NCBI GenBank assembly: GCA_050300015.1
Contig: JBNKWZ010000022.1
Span: 1-29,433 of the forward strand
Source of the DNA: CAYZQH01 sp050300015
GTDB lineage: Bacteria; Pseudomonadota; Gammaproteobacteria; Pseudomonadales; Cellvibrionaceae
Length of the DNA stretch: 29,433 bases
Direction of reading: 5' to 3'
A program made the translations under genes and the position numbers. Under the pieces are notes generated by a model. The model searched no databases. It saw only the letters and a list, made by a program, of their open reading frames with translations, and had not been told where the DNA came from. Position 1 is the stretch's first letter. Every line of letters starts with the position of its first letter. Positions 7,838 to 17,400 of the stretch are shown piece by piece.

Positions 7838-8407
7838 CTAACTATAATCTTCCGGCTTGTATATCACAAACCCCGTCAGTTTATTAGCCTCTATGGCATT
7901 CTTAAGTTTGTCGCTGATCACCACTGTAGACAAACTGCGATGTAACCGAAAAATATGAACCTCCGGCGGAATTTTTGATTCATCCAGTTTTAATAGCTTA
8001 ACAAACATCACATTACCACTGTCAAAATACTTTAAATTCGACTGGTCGTGGTCGATACAATCAATGGCATCCGCCACATTCACGATTTTATAATGCGTGA
8101 GCGTTGGGTCGCCGCTGGCATCCACAATGGTCAAGTCATAGGTTTGGAGGTTTTTAATGTTCAGTGCACTCAATACCTGTAAAGCTTTATCGGATAAAAC
8201 CAACCCCGGTATTTCGCTAATACTGAGATGATCGGTGAGAGTTCCCTGGATAGGCTCGGAGGTCTTAAAGGTGAAGGGACCTGCCGGCACTTTAATGGGC
8301 TCACCATCGTCAAACTCTACAATTAAGCCTTTATTGCTCGACAATACGCCAGAGAGGTCTGCGTCGTTGTCTTCATCCACCAATTCGTTTGATAATACCC
8401 AATACAT
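7838..8407 (-). CDS. Imm11-type immunity protein (DUF1629-like)
   Basis: A 189-residue acidic cytoplasmic protein with no signal or membrane segment. The C-terminus (VHIFRLHRSLSTVVISDKL, then LTGFVIYKPEDYS) has the typical ending of the Imm11/DUF1629 family, and the N-terminus MYWVLSNE is also typical. Members neutralise cognate toxins of polymorphic toxin systems. It lies 50 bases downstream of the PAAR/AHH toxin gene on the same strand, the expected toxin-then-immunity order, so binding of that nuclease domain is inferred. The start has only a modest GAG at 8 bases. A hairpin TAAGCC/GGCTTA lies downstream at 7812-7828 without a T-run. Confidence 0.8.
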   Translation of the reverse strand: MYWVLSNELVDEDNDADLSGVLSSNKGLIVEFDDGEPIKVPAGPFTFKTSEPIQGTLTDHLSISEIPGLVLSDKALQVLSALNIKNLQTYDLTIVDASGDPTLTHYKIVNVADAIDCIDHDQSNLKYFDSGNVMFVKLLKLDESKIPPEVHIFRLHRSLSTVVISDKLKNAIEANKLTGFVIYKPEDYS

Positions 8408-8457
8408 AGTTTGTGCTCGCTACCTATTTCGGTGCTATTGATCCATCTCAGTAATTT

Positions 8458-9531
8458 TTATTTCGGCACAGGTAACCCGGCCCACTTAAAGGACTTTTCT
8501 CGATCCTCTATTGCATCTTTTCGCAATAACCAAGGCTCTTCCCAGTCCACAATACATTGACGCAACTCAACCGTAATTTGGGTTAAATCGGTAATCACTT
8601 TTTGCTGCATACTTTGCTCGCAATACTTTTTACACTCTTTTTGCACACCTTTTAAGAGCTTTTCGACCTTTTTGCTGTAATTGCGATGGTTGGTTTTATG
8701 GCTTTGTAGATCATGCCGAAAAATATCGGTAATAAAATAAGGCAAGCAAATGCCATATTTACCATCATTGATATCAAACCCAACCAACTTGGCATTGTGA
8801 CTTAGCACGGAAAACTTCTTCATGGACGCCACAGGAATCAAATGGTGATTATTGGTGACATATTCTCCGCTGCCAAATAATGTTTTGGCTGCATCTAGAC
8901 TCGTAGCCTTACCCGGTTCATTCTCGTAGTGACTCACTGAAATTCTTGTAGAATCTTGTCCTGCGCCCTTGGACCATGGCTTCTCCCAAGTACCACTATA
9001 AGTACCACGCTTAACGCATCCGTCGTTTTTGTAGGTCACCTTAGAAAAGTGCTTACCACTGCAGTCTTTCCAATCGCATTTATACGTTTTGGCTTGGGAA
9101 TCACCCTCCATACCCGGAATGACAGGCATTACCGGTGGCTGCATCAAAGGGATGGGCGGTGTATTGCGGTTGTTGGACAAAAACAAATCGAGGTTACGTA
9201 CGGCGCCACGCCCCTCAATTTTTACATTCATGGAATAGTTCACGGGCTGCGCTATGCCCTTGTTCATGCTCGAGGCCACACCTTTCAAGGTGCCGGCTTC
9301 ATCACCAACGGAAGTGGAAAAATCGGCATCTTTTACGCACGCGGGAACGCCATTGACCTTCACATTTTTAGACCCCTTTTCGAGATCGCGACTAAAGGCA
9401 ATATTGGGGTAAGGAATGGGAACCACCGCGTTGCCCACAGGGGTTTTACAGACATCGGGAAAATTGGACACTATCCCGTTACTTTTTTTAGTAACGATAC
9501 TCTGGAAATTCACGCCGACATTATTGCCCAT
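8458..9531 (-). CDS. PAAR-like (DUF4150) protein with C-terminal AHH-type nuclease toxin
   Basis: A 357-residue probable type VI secretion cargo effector. Residues 1 to about 125 match the DUF4150 PAAR-like domain (FPDVCKTP, PIPYPNIAFSRD, VKVNGVPACVK, SVGDEAGTLKGV), which would sit on the VgrG spike tip. A Pro-rich hinge follows, then a possible zinc-binding cluster C152, C157, H161, C172. The C-terminus has the AHH/HNH-type nuclease signature: NNHHLIPV (His229-230), GFDINDGKYGICLP, and the run RHDLQSHKTNHRNY with further histidines. The predicted activity is DNA or RNA cleavage in rival cells. The frame opens at a TTG at 9535-9537; the ATG at 9529-9531 is chosen. No other T6SS gene is in the window, so this is an orphan cargo locus. 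Its immunity gene follows directly. Confidence 0.85.
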   Translation of the reverse strand: MGNNVGVNFQSIVTKKSNGIVSNFPDVCKTPVGNAVVPIPYPNIAFSRDLEKGSKNVKVNGVPACVKDADFSTSVGDEAGTLKGVASSMNKGIAQPVNYSMNVKIEGRGAVRNLDLFLSNNRNTPPIPLMQPPVMPVIPGMEGDSQAKTYKCDWKDCSGKHFSKVTYKNDGCVKRGTYSGTWEKPWSKGAGQDSTRISVSHYENEPGKATSLDAAKTLFGSGEYVTNNHHLIPVASMKKFSVLSHNAKLVGFDINDGKYGICLPYFITDIFRHDLQSHKTNHRNYSKKVEKLLKGVQKECKKYCEQSMQQKVITDLTQITVELRQCIVDWEEPWLLRKDAIEDREKSFKWAGLPVPK

Positions 9532-9646
9532 ATTCAACTCGCTCCATGTTGGCTTGCGCCTTTGCTCCTAGCGCAGCACCCGGTGCTGCGAACCTAAGTG
9601 TCCGAGAGGCTGATCGCCTATCATGCGAATCACTCGCCTCGGCCAT
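9521..9646 (-). CDS. Possible 41-residue leader ORF overlapping the effector start
   Basis: An ATG-initiated frame whose TAA stop overlaps the first codons of the PAAR effector by 11 bases. It encodes a charged, Ala-rich peptide (begins MAEASDSHDRRSAS, ends ERVEYGQ). It could be a translationally coupled leader, the remnant tail of a lost upstream gene, or chance. No family is recognised and no strong ribosome binding site precedes it. Confidence 0.3.
   Translation of the reverse strand: MAEASDSHDRRSASRTLRFAAPGAALGAKAQANMERVEYGQ
9572..9590. repeat. Perfect 19-bp palindrome upstream of effector
   Basis: CGCAGCACC and GGTGCTGCG flank a single C, about 40 bases before the effector start codon. 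It may be an operator or RNA hairpin. It also lies inside the 41-residue leader frame, where it encodes an alanine-rich repeat, so coding constraint is an alternative. Confidence 0.45.
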
Positions 9647-9775
9647 ATCTCTATTTCTCAGCCCTCGCCCCGGCCGTTCTGCTCCACCGCCAACAGAGAG
9701 GGAAAGGTTAGCTTACCAAAACCCCGAGCAGTGTGAAATGGGCAAGGTAGAAGACACCCGACCTTGATCGCCTGC

Positions 9776-11176
9776 CTACCTTGGTTGGCCGCTTCGCCGG
9801 TCGGGTGCCCCGCGCTTAGACGCGCCACTGGGGCTTTTGCCACCAGGTCTTGCCTGTCGATTACCGTTGGGAGCGCGATTATTCGCATTGCCACCATTCG
9901 AATGGTTGGCTTTTTGCGCACCCGCGCCCTGCTTTTGGTTTGTTTTTGGGCCACCACCCGGTCGGCCGGGCTGTGAGGGTCTCTTTTTTTTGGGCTTAGC
10001 AGCCCTTGGTGAATGGGTAAGCGGTTTGGAGGGAGGCAATTGGTTTTGTGGCAAAAACCCATCCTCTTCAAAGCGCGGAATGTGCATTTGAATTAAGCGC
10101 TCAATGGCGTACAGCAGATCGGCCTCATCGTGGCTGACCAGACTCAGCGCCTCACCACTCGCACCCGCACGACCTGTACGTCCAATACGGTGAACGTAAT
10201 CTTCCGGTACATTGGGCAGGTCAAAATTGACCACATGAGGCAACTGGTCAATATCAATACCGCGCGCAGCGATGTCGGTGGCCACCAATGCCTGTACCGC
10301 ATTCTTTTTAAAATCGGCAAGGGCCTTAGTGCGTGCGCCCTGGCTCTTATTGCCATGGATCGCCGCCGCCCCAATACCCGAGGCCTCCAGCTGCTTCACC
10401 AAGCGGTTGGCACCGTGCTTGGTACGCGAAAACACCAGCACCTGATGCCAATTGTAGGTTTTAATGAAGTGAATCAACACATGAGACTTTTGCGCCTTTT
10501 CCACCACGCATAGGCGTTGCTGTACTCGCTCGACAGTGGTGTTGCGCGGGCTCACGTCAATTTCCACCGGGTTATGCACCAACCCTTTTGCCAAGGTTCT
10601 GATCTCGGTGGAGAACGTGGCCGAAAACAACAAATTCTGGCGCTTACTGGGCAATAACTTGAGAATGCGCTTGATATCGTGAATAAAACCCATGTCCAAC
10701 ATACGGTCTGCTTCGTCGAGCACCAACACTTCCAACTGATCAAAAGCCACCGCGTTTTGGCCATAAAGGTCGAGTAAACGCCCAGGTGTGGCCACCAATA
10801 CATCCACACCGCGACGCAAACTCTTCATTTGTGGGTTAATGCTCACTCCACCGAATACAATGGCCGAGCGCAAAGGCAGTTTGGCGCCATAGGCTTTAAC
10901 ACTTTCTTCTACCTGGGCGGCCAGTTCCCGCGTGGGCGTTAATACCAGCGCTCGCGCTTGATTGGGCTTTGGTTTAGGGCCCGATTTTAAACGCTGTAGC
11001 AAGGGCAGCGTAAATCCCGCCGTCTTACCTGTGCCAGTTTGCGCGGCAGCCATCACGTCCCGCCCCTCTAGAACCGCGGGAATGGCTTGGGCTTGAATGG
11101 GGGAAGGTTGTGTATAACCCTTGTCGGAAACCGCTTCAAGCAGCTCCTGACACAGGGCAAGATCCGAAAATTGCAT
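9776..11176 (-). CDS. rhlE: DEAD-box ATP-dependent RNA helicase RhlE
   Basis: A 466-residue helicase. Motifs in order: Q motif (F..L.L near the N-terminus, YTQPSPIQ), Walker A AAQTGTGKT, PTRELA, TPGR, DEAD with the flanking segment VLVLDEADRMLDMGF, SAT, then helicase domain 2 with ATDIAARGIDI and HRIGRTGRAG. The C-terminal tail of about 90 residues is Pro/Gly/Asn/Lys/Arg-rich and low in complexity, as usual for RhlE, and likely aids RNA binding. Members unwind structured RNA during ribosome assembly and decay. The frame is open from 11218, but the ATG at 11176 has GGAAAG just upstream and gives the family N-terminus MQFSDL. No operon partner is close; nhaA lies 117 bases upstream. Confidence 0.92.
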   Translation of the reverse strand: MQFSDLALCQELLEAVSDKGYTQPSPIQAQAIPAVLEGRDVMAAAQTGTGKTAGFTLPLLQRLKSGPKPKPNQARALVLTPTRELAAQVEESVKAYGAKLPLRSAIVFGGVSINPQMKSLRRGVDVLVATPGRLLDLYGQNAVAFDQLEVLVLDEADRMLDMGFIHDIKRILKLLPSKRQNLLFSATFSTEIRTLAKGLVHNPVEIDVSPRNTTVERVQQRLCVVEKAQKSHVLIHFIKTYNWHQVLVFSRTKHGANRLVKQLEASGIGAAAIHGNKSQGARTKALADFKKNAVQALVATDIAARGIDIDQLPHVVNFDLPNVPEDYVHRIGRTGRAGASGEALSLVSHDEADLLYAIERLIQMHIPRFEEDGFLPQNQLPPSKPLTHSPRAAKPKKKRPSQPGRPGGGPKTNQKQGAGAQKANHSNGGNANNRAPNGNRQARPGGKSPSGASKRGAPDRRSGQPR

Positions 11177-11293
11177 AGTCTTTCCAAAACGAGGTTCGAT
11201 ACAACATGCGTCGAACAAACACGCGCACTTTAAACCTTCCCTGGCACCCCGTCATGTGTTTTCTACCCTGAGCCATGCTCACCTAGGCTTTAC

Positions 11294-12487
11294 CTAGCTC
11301 GCCTTAGCGGCGTTTGGTTTGCCCAAACTCCAATGTAAAATCGTCAAGCCTACAATTCCGGAACACAGCGAGCCCACAATAATACCCAAGCGTTCATCAA
11401 ACACACGGTTCACTCCCGTTTCTTGAAACGCCAAAGAACCGATAAACAAGCTCATGGTAAAGCCGATACCACAGATGGCCGCAGTGCCGTAAAGGCCCTG
11501 CCAATTCATACCCGAGGGCAGCTTAGCGAGATTGAATACCACCGCCAGCCAGCAGAAGCCAAAAATACCCACTTGCTTACCCACGAATAAACCCATGGCA
11601 ATACCCACTGGCACCGAGTGCAGCAAGTTGTCGATGGTCATGCCGGTTAAATCCAAGCCAGCGTTAGCAAAGGCGAAAATAGGCAATATCAGCAAATTCA
11701 CCAGCGGCTTTAAATCATGCTCTAATGTGATTAACGGCGAATCGTCGGTTTTAGATCCAGTGTGCAAAGGCACAAACATGGCCAATACCACCCCAGCAAG
11801 GGTCGCATGCACGCCGGATTTTAAGGTCGCGACCCACATCACAAGACCAACAAACAAATACGCACTTTTGGCCACCACACCACTGCGATTAAACACCCAA
11901 AGCAGTGGTATACAAGCAGCCACCACGGCAAGTGCTGCCAGTGAAATGTTCGTCGTATAAAACACGGCAATAATGATAATCGCGCCAATATCATCAAAAA
12001 TAGCCAACGATGTGAGAAAAATCTTAAACGAGAGGGGCACGCGGCTCCCCAGTAACGTCAACACGCCAAGGGCAAAAGCAATATCGGTGGCGGCAGGAAT
12101 GGCCCAACCGTCCATGTTCTCTGGTTCGCCGTGGTTGAAAAACAAATAGACCAGGGCCGGCAACATCATCCCCCCAATGGCCCCCACCCCAGGCAGAATG
12201 ATTTTTTTGGGATCAGACAACTCGCCTTCTATCAATTCTTTCTTTAACTCAAGGCCAACCAAAAAAAAGAAAATAGCCATCAAACCGTCATTGATCCAAA
12301 GCAGTAAGGGCTTATTCACCTCAAGCTCACCAATCAACACGGCAACTGGGGTAGCCAATAGCAACTCGTAAAAGGCGCGCAAGGGCGAGTTGGAAATCAC
12401 CATAGCCAAAACGGCAGCCGCCATTAACAAAATGCCACCCGAAGATTCCTTCGCAAAAAATCTTGTTAAATGGTTAGAAGCACTCAT
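11294..12487 (-). CDS. nhaA: Na+/H+ antiporter NhaA
   Basis: A 397-residue inner-membrane antiporter with about 12 hydrophobic segments, the usual length. The family signature is intact: ATDIAFALGVL with Asp135 and the ion-binding pair Asp165-Asp166 in LAIFDDIGAI, equivalent to E. coli Asp133, Asp163 and Asp164. It exchanges external protons for cytoplasmic sodium and supports pH and salt homeostasis, fitting a marine organism. Start ATG is preceded by GGTGG. No adjacent nhaR-type regulator is present. It is transcribed away from the Nudix gene. Confidence 0.94.
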   Translation of the reverse strand: MSASNHLTRFFAKESSGGILLMAAAVLAMVISNSPLRAFYELLLATPVAVLIGELEVNKPLLLWINDGLMAIFFFLVGLELKKELIEGELSDPKKIILPGVGAIGGMMLPALVYLFFNHGEPENMDGWAIPAATDIAFALGVLTLLGSRVPLSFKIFLTSLAIFDDIGAIIIIAVFYTTNISLAALAVVAACIPLLWVFNRSGVVAKSAYLFVGLVMWVATLKSGVHATLAGVVLAMFVPLHTGSKTDDSPLITLEHDLKPLVNLLILPIFAFANAGLDLTGMTIDNLLHSVPVGIAMGLFVGKQVGIFGFCWLAVVFNLAKLPSGMNWQGLYGTAAICGIGFTMSLFIGSLAFQETGVNRVFDERLGIIVGSLCSGIVGLTILHWSLGKPNAAKAS

Positions 12488-12668
12488 AATCCACCGTTGA
12501 TAATGTATGTGGTTAGAATGATACCGCAGTTTGCTGCATCTCGATGACCGTTAGCGTATCGAGATTGCGCTACAATAGGCGGCGCACCCTCGTTTTGCCA
12601 CAGCAAGCTCAAACGCGGCTAGGCGACGGTGGAAACCCCGCTTAGCGACGCGCTTTAGAGAGAACCCC
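12488..12668. promoter_or_regulatory. Divergent intergenic region nhaA / Nudix
   Basis: This 181-base spacer must hold the promoters of two divergent genes. A TACAAT box at about 12570 on the plus strand is a plausible -10 for the Nudix operon, but no good -35 is visible at the proper distance. No hairpin or operator stands out. Confidence 0.3.
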
Positions 12669-13235
12669 ATGAAATTCAACAATCGCCCAAACCAATGTGC
12701 CAAACTCCACGATGGCCGTGAAGTTTGGTTGGCTCGCGATATCGCTGTGGCCACTTCTGCTTTATTGGTTTGGCAAGATAGGCCCCACATTCTAGTGAAC
12801 CAACGCGGCACTGGGTTACCCAATTTCGTCGGCTACTGGAATTTACCTTGCGGCTACTTAGACTATGATGAAACCACACAAGAGGCCGCCATCCGCGAAG
12901 TTTGGGAGGAGTGCGGGGTCAACTTGCACCCATTGATCGCAGACGCGCATGCGCTGTTTTTTGATCAACCGTGGGATGTCAACTCCGTGCCTCGGGGCGA
13001 CCGACAAAATGTCACCATCCACCACGGCATAGTGGCATCGGTAAATGAACTGCCGCCGGTCAGCAATGTCAACAATGAACCTAACGAAACCTCAGACATT
13101 CGCTGGCTACCCTTAACTGAAGTCAACTCACTGGAATTTGCTTTTGACCATAGGCCCAGGATTTCACGTTTTGTTGAACATGTTCACAAGCAATCTGGCT
13201 TAGATTTTAAAGCTTATTTGCCTCCTGAAGCGTAA
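12669..13235 (+). CDS. Nudix hydrolase
   Basis: A 188-residue cytoplasmic enzyme. The Nudix box is complete at residues 62-84: G62, E68, then REVWEECGV with the metal-binding R76, E77, E80, E81 and G83. The preceding LPNFVGYWNLPCGYLD is typical of enzymes acting on nucleoside diphosphate derivatives. The substrate cannot be fixed from sequence. It is the first gene of a plus-strand run followed after 55 bases by the oxidoreductase gene. The AGAGAG sequence before the ATG is an acceptable ribosome binding site. Confidence 0.88.
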   Translation: MKFNNRPNQCAKLHDGREVWLARDIAVATSALLVWQDRPHILVNQRGTGLPNFVGYWNLPCGYLDYDETTQEAAIREVWEECGVNLHPLIADAHALFFDQPWDVNSVPRGDRQNVTIHHGIVASVNELPPVSNVNNEPNETSDIRWLPLTEVNSLEFAFDHRPRISRFVEHVHKQSGLDFKAYLPPEA

Positions 13236-13290
13236 CCCCACAGACTCGGTTGCACATCAGCGACGCATCCAACCCCATTTGGAGGCCCCT

Positions 13291-14364
13291 ATGACCATTA
13301 CTCGCCGCAACCTCATCACCAGTGCCGCCGCCTTGCCTCTACTCACCAGGGCCGAAACCGCTAGGCGCCCCAAAATTGGTGTTGCACTGGTGGGCCTAGG
13401 GTATTACAGCCGCGACCTATTGGCACCCGCACTAGAACTGACCCAATACTGTGAGCTGCGCGGCATTGTGACCGGCACCCCCAGCAAAATTCCCGTATGG
13501 CAAAAGCGCTATGGCATTGCGGATAAGAATGTCTACAGCTACGAGACCATGGCAGACATTGCCAATAACCCCGACATTGATGTTGTCTATATCGTGTTGC
13601 CCACATTTTTGCATAAACAATACGCAATAGTCGCTGCCAATGCCGGCAAACACGTTTGGTGTGAGAAACCCATGGCCATGACGGTGGAGGAGTGCCAGGC
13701 CATTATTGACGTCTGCAACAAAAACAAGGTGCAACTAACCGTAGGCTACCGACTGCAACACGAGCCCAACACCCAAACCGTGATGCAAATGGCCAAAAGC
13801 CAGCCCTATGGGACCTTTAAAAGTATTGTCTCTGAGGCGGGTTATCGCGGTAGCGGCAGTGCACCAGACAACTGGCGCATGCACCAATCTCAAGGCGGGG
13901 GCGCTCTATACGATATGGGCGTGTACCCCATTAACGCCGCGCGCTGCGCCACAGCCATGGAGCCCATTGCCGTCAGTGCCAAACACATCATCCAGCGGCC
14001 TGAATTGTTTAAACACGCCGATGAAACTACGGAATTTACGTTAACTTTTAAAAATGGCCTTGTGGCCACCTGCGCCACCAGTGTGGGACAGAACTATAAT
14101 CAATTAAAGGTCAACTGCGATAAGGGCTGGTATAAACTTGAACCCATGCAAAGCTACAATGGCGTAAAAGGGATCACCAGCGATGGTAAACGGCTCGACA
14201 AAACCATCGCCAACCAGCAAGCCGCGCAAATGGACAATGATGCTCTAGCAATACTCAATAACACCGCTGTAAAAGTACCGGGACAAGAGGGTTTGATGGA
14301 CATTCGTGTGGTTGAGGGTGCACTGGCCTCAGCCAAAGAAAACGGCAGAATCATTACCCTATAA
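13291..14364 (+). CDS. Gfo/Idh/MocA family oxidoreductase with Tat-like signal
   Basis: A 357-residue NAD(P)-dependent oxidoreductase. The N-terminus has a TRRNL twin-arginine motif and a hydrophobic AAALPLL stretch, suggesting Tat export with cofactor bound, as known for glucose-fructose oxidoreductase. The Rossmann turn is GLGYYS (35-40), the family EKP motif is at 125-127 (WCEKPMAM), and GGGALYDMGVYPINAARC at 202-219 matches the catalytic segment with Tyr212. The frame extends to a TTG at 13279, but the ATG at 13291 has GGAGG about 7 bases upstream. The substrate is probably a sugar. It is followed after 76 bases by the large membrane protein. Confidence 0.88.
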   Translation: MTITRRNLITSAAALPLLTRAETARRPKIGVALVGLGYYSRDLLAPALELTQYCELRGIVTGTPSKIPVWQKRYGIADKNVYSYETMADIANNPDIDVVYIVLPTFLHKQYAIVAANAGKHVWCEKPMAMTVEECQAIIDVCNKNKVQLTVGYRLQHEPNTQTVMQMAKSQPYGTFKSIVSEAGYRGSGSAPDNWRMHQSQGGGALYDMGVYPINAARCATAMEPIAVSAKHIIQRPELFKHADETTEFTLTFKNGLVATCATSVGQNYNQLKVNCDKGWYKLEPMQSYNGVKGITSDGKRLDKTIANQQAAQMDNDALAILNNTAVKVPGQEGLMDIRVVEGALASAKENGRIITL

Positions 14365-14440
14365 GTCTCGCGCATGCGCGGATCGGGCAAAGGTCAAACA
14401 CATAACAACAATATACCTTACATTAGTAAAGGAGCCTTCT

Positions 14441-17400
14441 ATGCGCATCATCCTGTGCTTGGTTTGCTGGGTTGCACTTGCCGCCGAGGCCAACCCCGTC
14501 AGCATCCCTGAGGTATTAAAGCCCTGGCAAGACTGGGTGCTGCACGATCACCCCGATGCACAATGCCCGTACCTCGCCAACCAGCCCGAACGCCAGTGTT
14601 TATGGCCCGGCAAGCTGTCCTTAAACATTTCGAGCCAGGGCGCAACTTTTTCCATGGTAGTGCGCGTATTTGGTGAAGCCGACTTGGCACTCCCCAGCAG
14701 CGATGGCGCTTGGCCAATAGCGGTAAAAGGCAACGGCAAACCCCTGGCCGTGACGAATCCCAAAAACAAACCCCATGTGAGGCTCGGGCCCGGCGAACAT
14801 ACTGTTAGTGGTGAAATTCCCTGGCCGGCACCACCCACCAAGTTATACATCCCCAAGGCCATCGGGCTTTTAAATCTTACTGAAAACGGCCAACCACAAG
14901 CGCTCCCCAACCGCGACGTCAACGGCACGCTGTGGCTGCAAAAACCCAAAGTCACTAAGCCTGCCGAAGCAGACGCTTTAGCATTAAAGGTGTTTCGCAA
15001 ACTCACCGACGGTTACCCGCAAACGCTGACCACGGCCATAGAGTTAAAAGTCAGTGGCCGCGAGCGCGAAATCTCCTTGGCGGGGGCGGTTTTACCTGGG
15101 CTAACGCCCACGGCCCTAGATAGCCCCTTGCCCGCTCGGGTGGAAGCCGACGGTACATTGCGATTGCAAATTCGACCCGGCCAATACACGGTACAAGTCG
15201 ATAGCCTGCGACGGGAAGTGGGCAATCAGTGGTCTATTGCCGAGGTGGTGTCGCCCTGGCCGGCGCAAGAAATCTGGGCTTTTGCGGCGGAGCCCACACT
15301 GCGAACTGTTACCTTGAGTGGGGCCCCCATTATTGATGCCAGCCAAACGGCCCTGCCTCTCCCATGGCAAACCTTGCCAGCCTATCTATTAACGCCTAGT
15401 GACACTTTAGTCTTAGAGGAGCAGTACCGAGGAGACCCCAACCCGCCAGCCAATACATTGCACCTGAGTAAAAACCTGTGGCTGGATTTTGATGGCCAGC
15501 AAGTCACGGTGGAGGATTCGCTCACAGGGACTCTACATCAAGGGGCTCGTATCACCACCTTACCGCCCTATCAACTGGGCCGCGCCAGTATTGACGGTGA
15601 ACCCCAATTGATCACACGCCTTAATGCCACAGCCCAGGATGGCATTGAGGTGCGCACGCGCGAGTTAAACCTCAACACCATTAGCCGCTTTACTTGGCAA
15701 AGCGCACTGCCCGTCTCCGGCTGGGCAGAAACCTTTGAAGCGGTGTCGACTACATTGCATTTACCGCCGGGTTGGTCGGCTCTGCACGTAACCGGCGCCG
15801 ATCAGGCCCGTGGTACTTGGCTCAGCCGTTGGAATTTATGGGATATTTTTTTGGTGATGATGATTAGCGTAGCGCTTTGGCGCGCAGTCAGCCTGCCGAC
15901 TGGGGCGCTGGCATTGGCTACGCTTGTTATGGTGTACCACCAAGCGGGCGCACCCGTTTGGATCTGGTTGACGTTGGCCGCTTGCATGGCCATTGCCCCT
16001 TACGTCAAAGGCAAACTCAAACCTTGGCTTGCAGGCTTCACCGGTGCGAGTTTGCTGTTGGCCTTGTTAATCACGCTGCCTTTTGCCGTGCAAGAAGCCC
16101 GCGCATTGATATATCCGCAACTCGCACCCCACGGCAGTTATCAAGCCCCGGCCCTTTACGATCTAGCCCAAGAGCCTAAGCGCGCGGCCAACGCACCGGC
16201 ACAATCTGCAGACGCCATGATAGAAGAGGTAATGGTTTCAGGTATGCGCGCCAGCAGTCTTGCCAGAAAGGAAAAACGCTTTCAAGCCGATTACGACCCG
16301 GACCAAAAAATTCAAGTGGGCCCAGGCGTGCCCCAATGGCGCTGGAACACGGTTACAACCCATTGGAGTGGTCCGGTACTGGCCAGTGATTCGACCCATT
16401 GGGTGCTCGCGCCCCCTTGGCTCACCCGCATGGGTTACGCCTTACGCTTAACCTTGGTTTTCGCGCTTTTGAGCCTGCTCGCCCATCGATTTTGGCAAAC
16501 CAAGCCGTTTGCCAAATTGCCCCAGTGGTCTCAAGGTTTCGCAACTCTATTGCTTGTTGGGGTGATGAGCATGGGGCAAAGTCCCATAGCCGAGGCTCAG
16601 GTCACCATCGACGACGACCTTCTCAACGCCCTCGAAAAGCGCCTTTTGGAGCCACCGACGTGCCTACCCCATTGCACCGCTATTGAGGCCGTTCAGGTGG
16701 ACGCCAGTGAAACGGCTTTGGCCCTGTCGATGACCGTGCACAGTCAAGCCGAGACGGGGTTCGCTTTGCCTGGCGCCATAGACCAATGGTGGCCAACTTC
16801 TGTCGCGCGCGATGGCACGCCTGCATCAGCGTTAACCACTCAAGCTGGCGTTTTGTGGCTGCAAATCCCCAAAGGTATCCACCAAATACAAATGCGTGGC
16901 TCCCTGCAGGGGCTGAAACAGTTAGATTTGAACTTTCATCAAGCACTTCATAATGTTCGCATCAATGCGAAACAATGGCGAGTGAATGGCCTTCCTTCGG
17001 CTAGACAGGCCAGTCAAGCACTGACGCTCGAGCGTGTAGAAAGTGCGACCACCCAAGCGGAAGAAGCCGCATGGGCACCCACGGTTTTCGCGCCCTATGT
17101 GGAAGTGACTCGGGAGCTGCACCTAGGGTTAGAGTGGTATGTCCAAACCACTGTGCGCAGGCTGGCCCCAAACCAAGGGGCGATTCATTTGAACCTACCT
17201 TTGTTACCGGGTGAGGCCCCCACTGGGGGTGAAACCGTTGTGAACGGCGCAATGGAAGTACGCTTTAGCCCCACGCAAAACGTGGTGCGCTGGCATTCCA
17301 GCCTAGCGATTGCTGAATCGCTATCCCTAAACGCGAGTGATGGCCCCTGGCGCGAACGCTGGACACTTCACGCACGCCCCATGTGGCATACAGAATTTGA

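Noticed and set aside
9658..10091. Several frames overlapping the end of rhlE
   Set aside because: They are other-frame readings of the low-complexity basic tail of the helicase.
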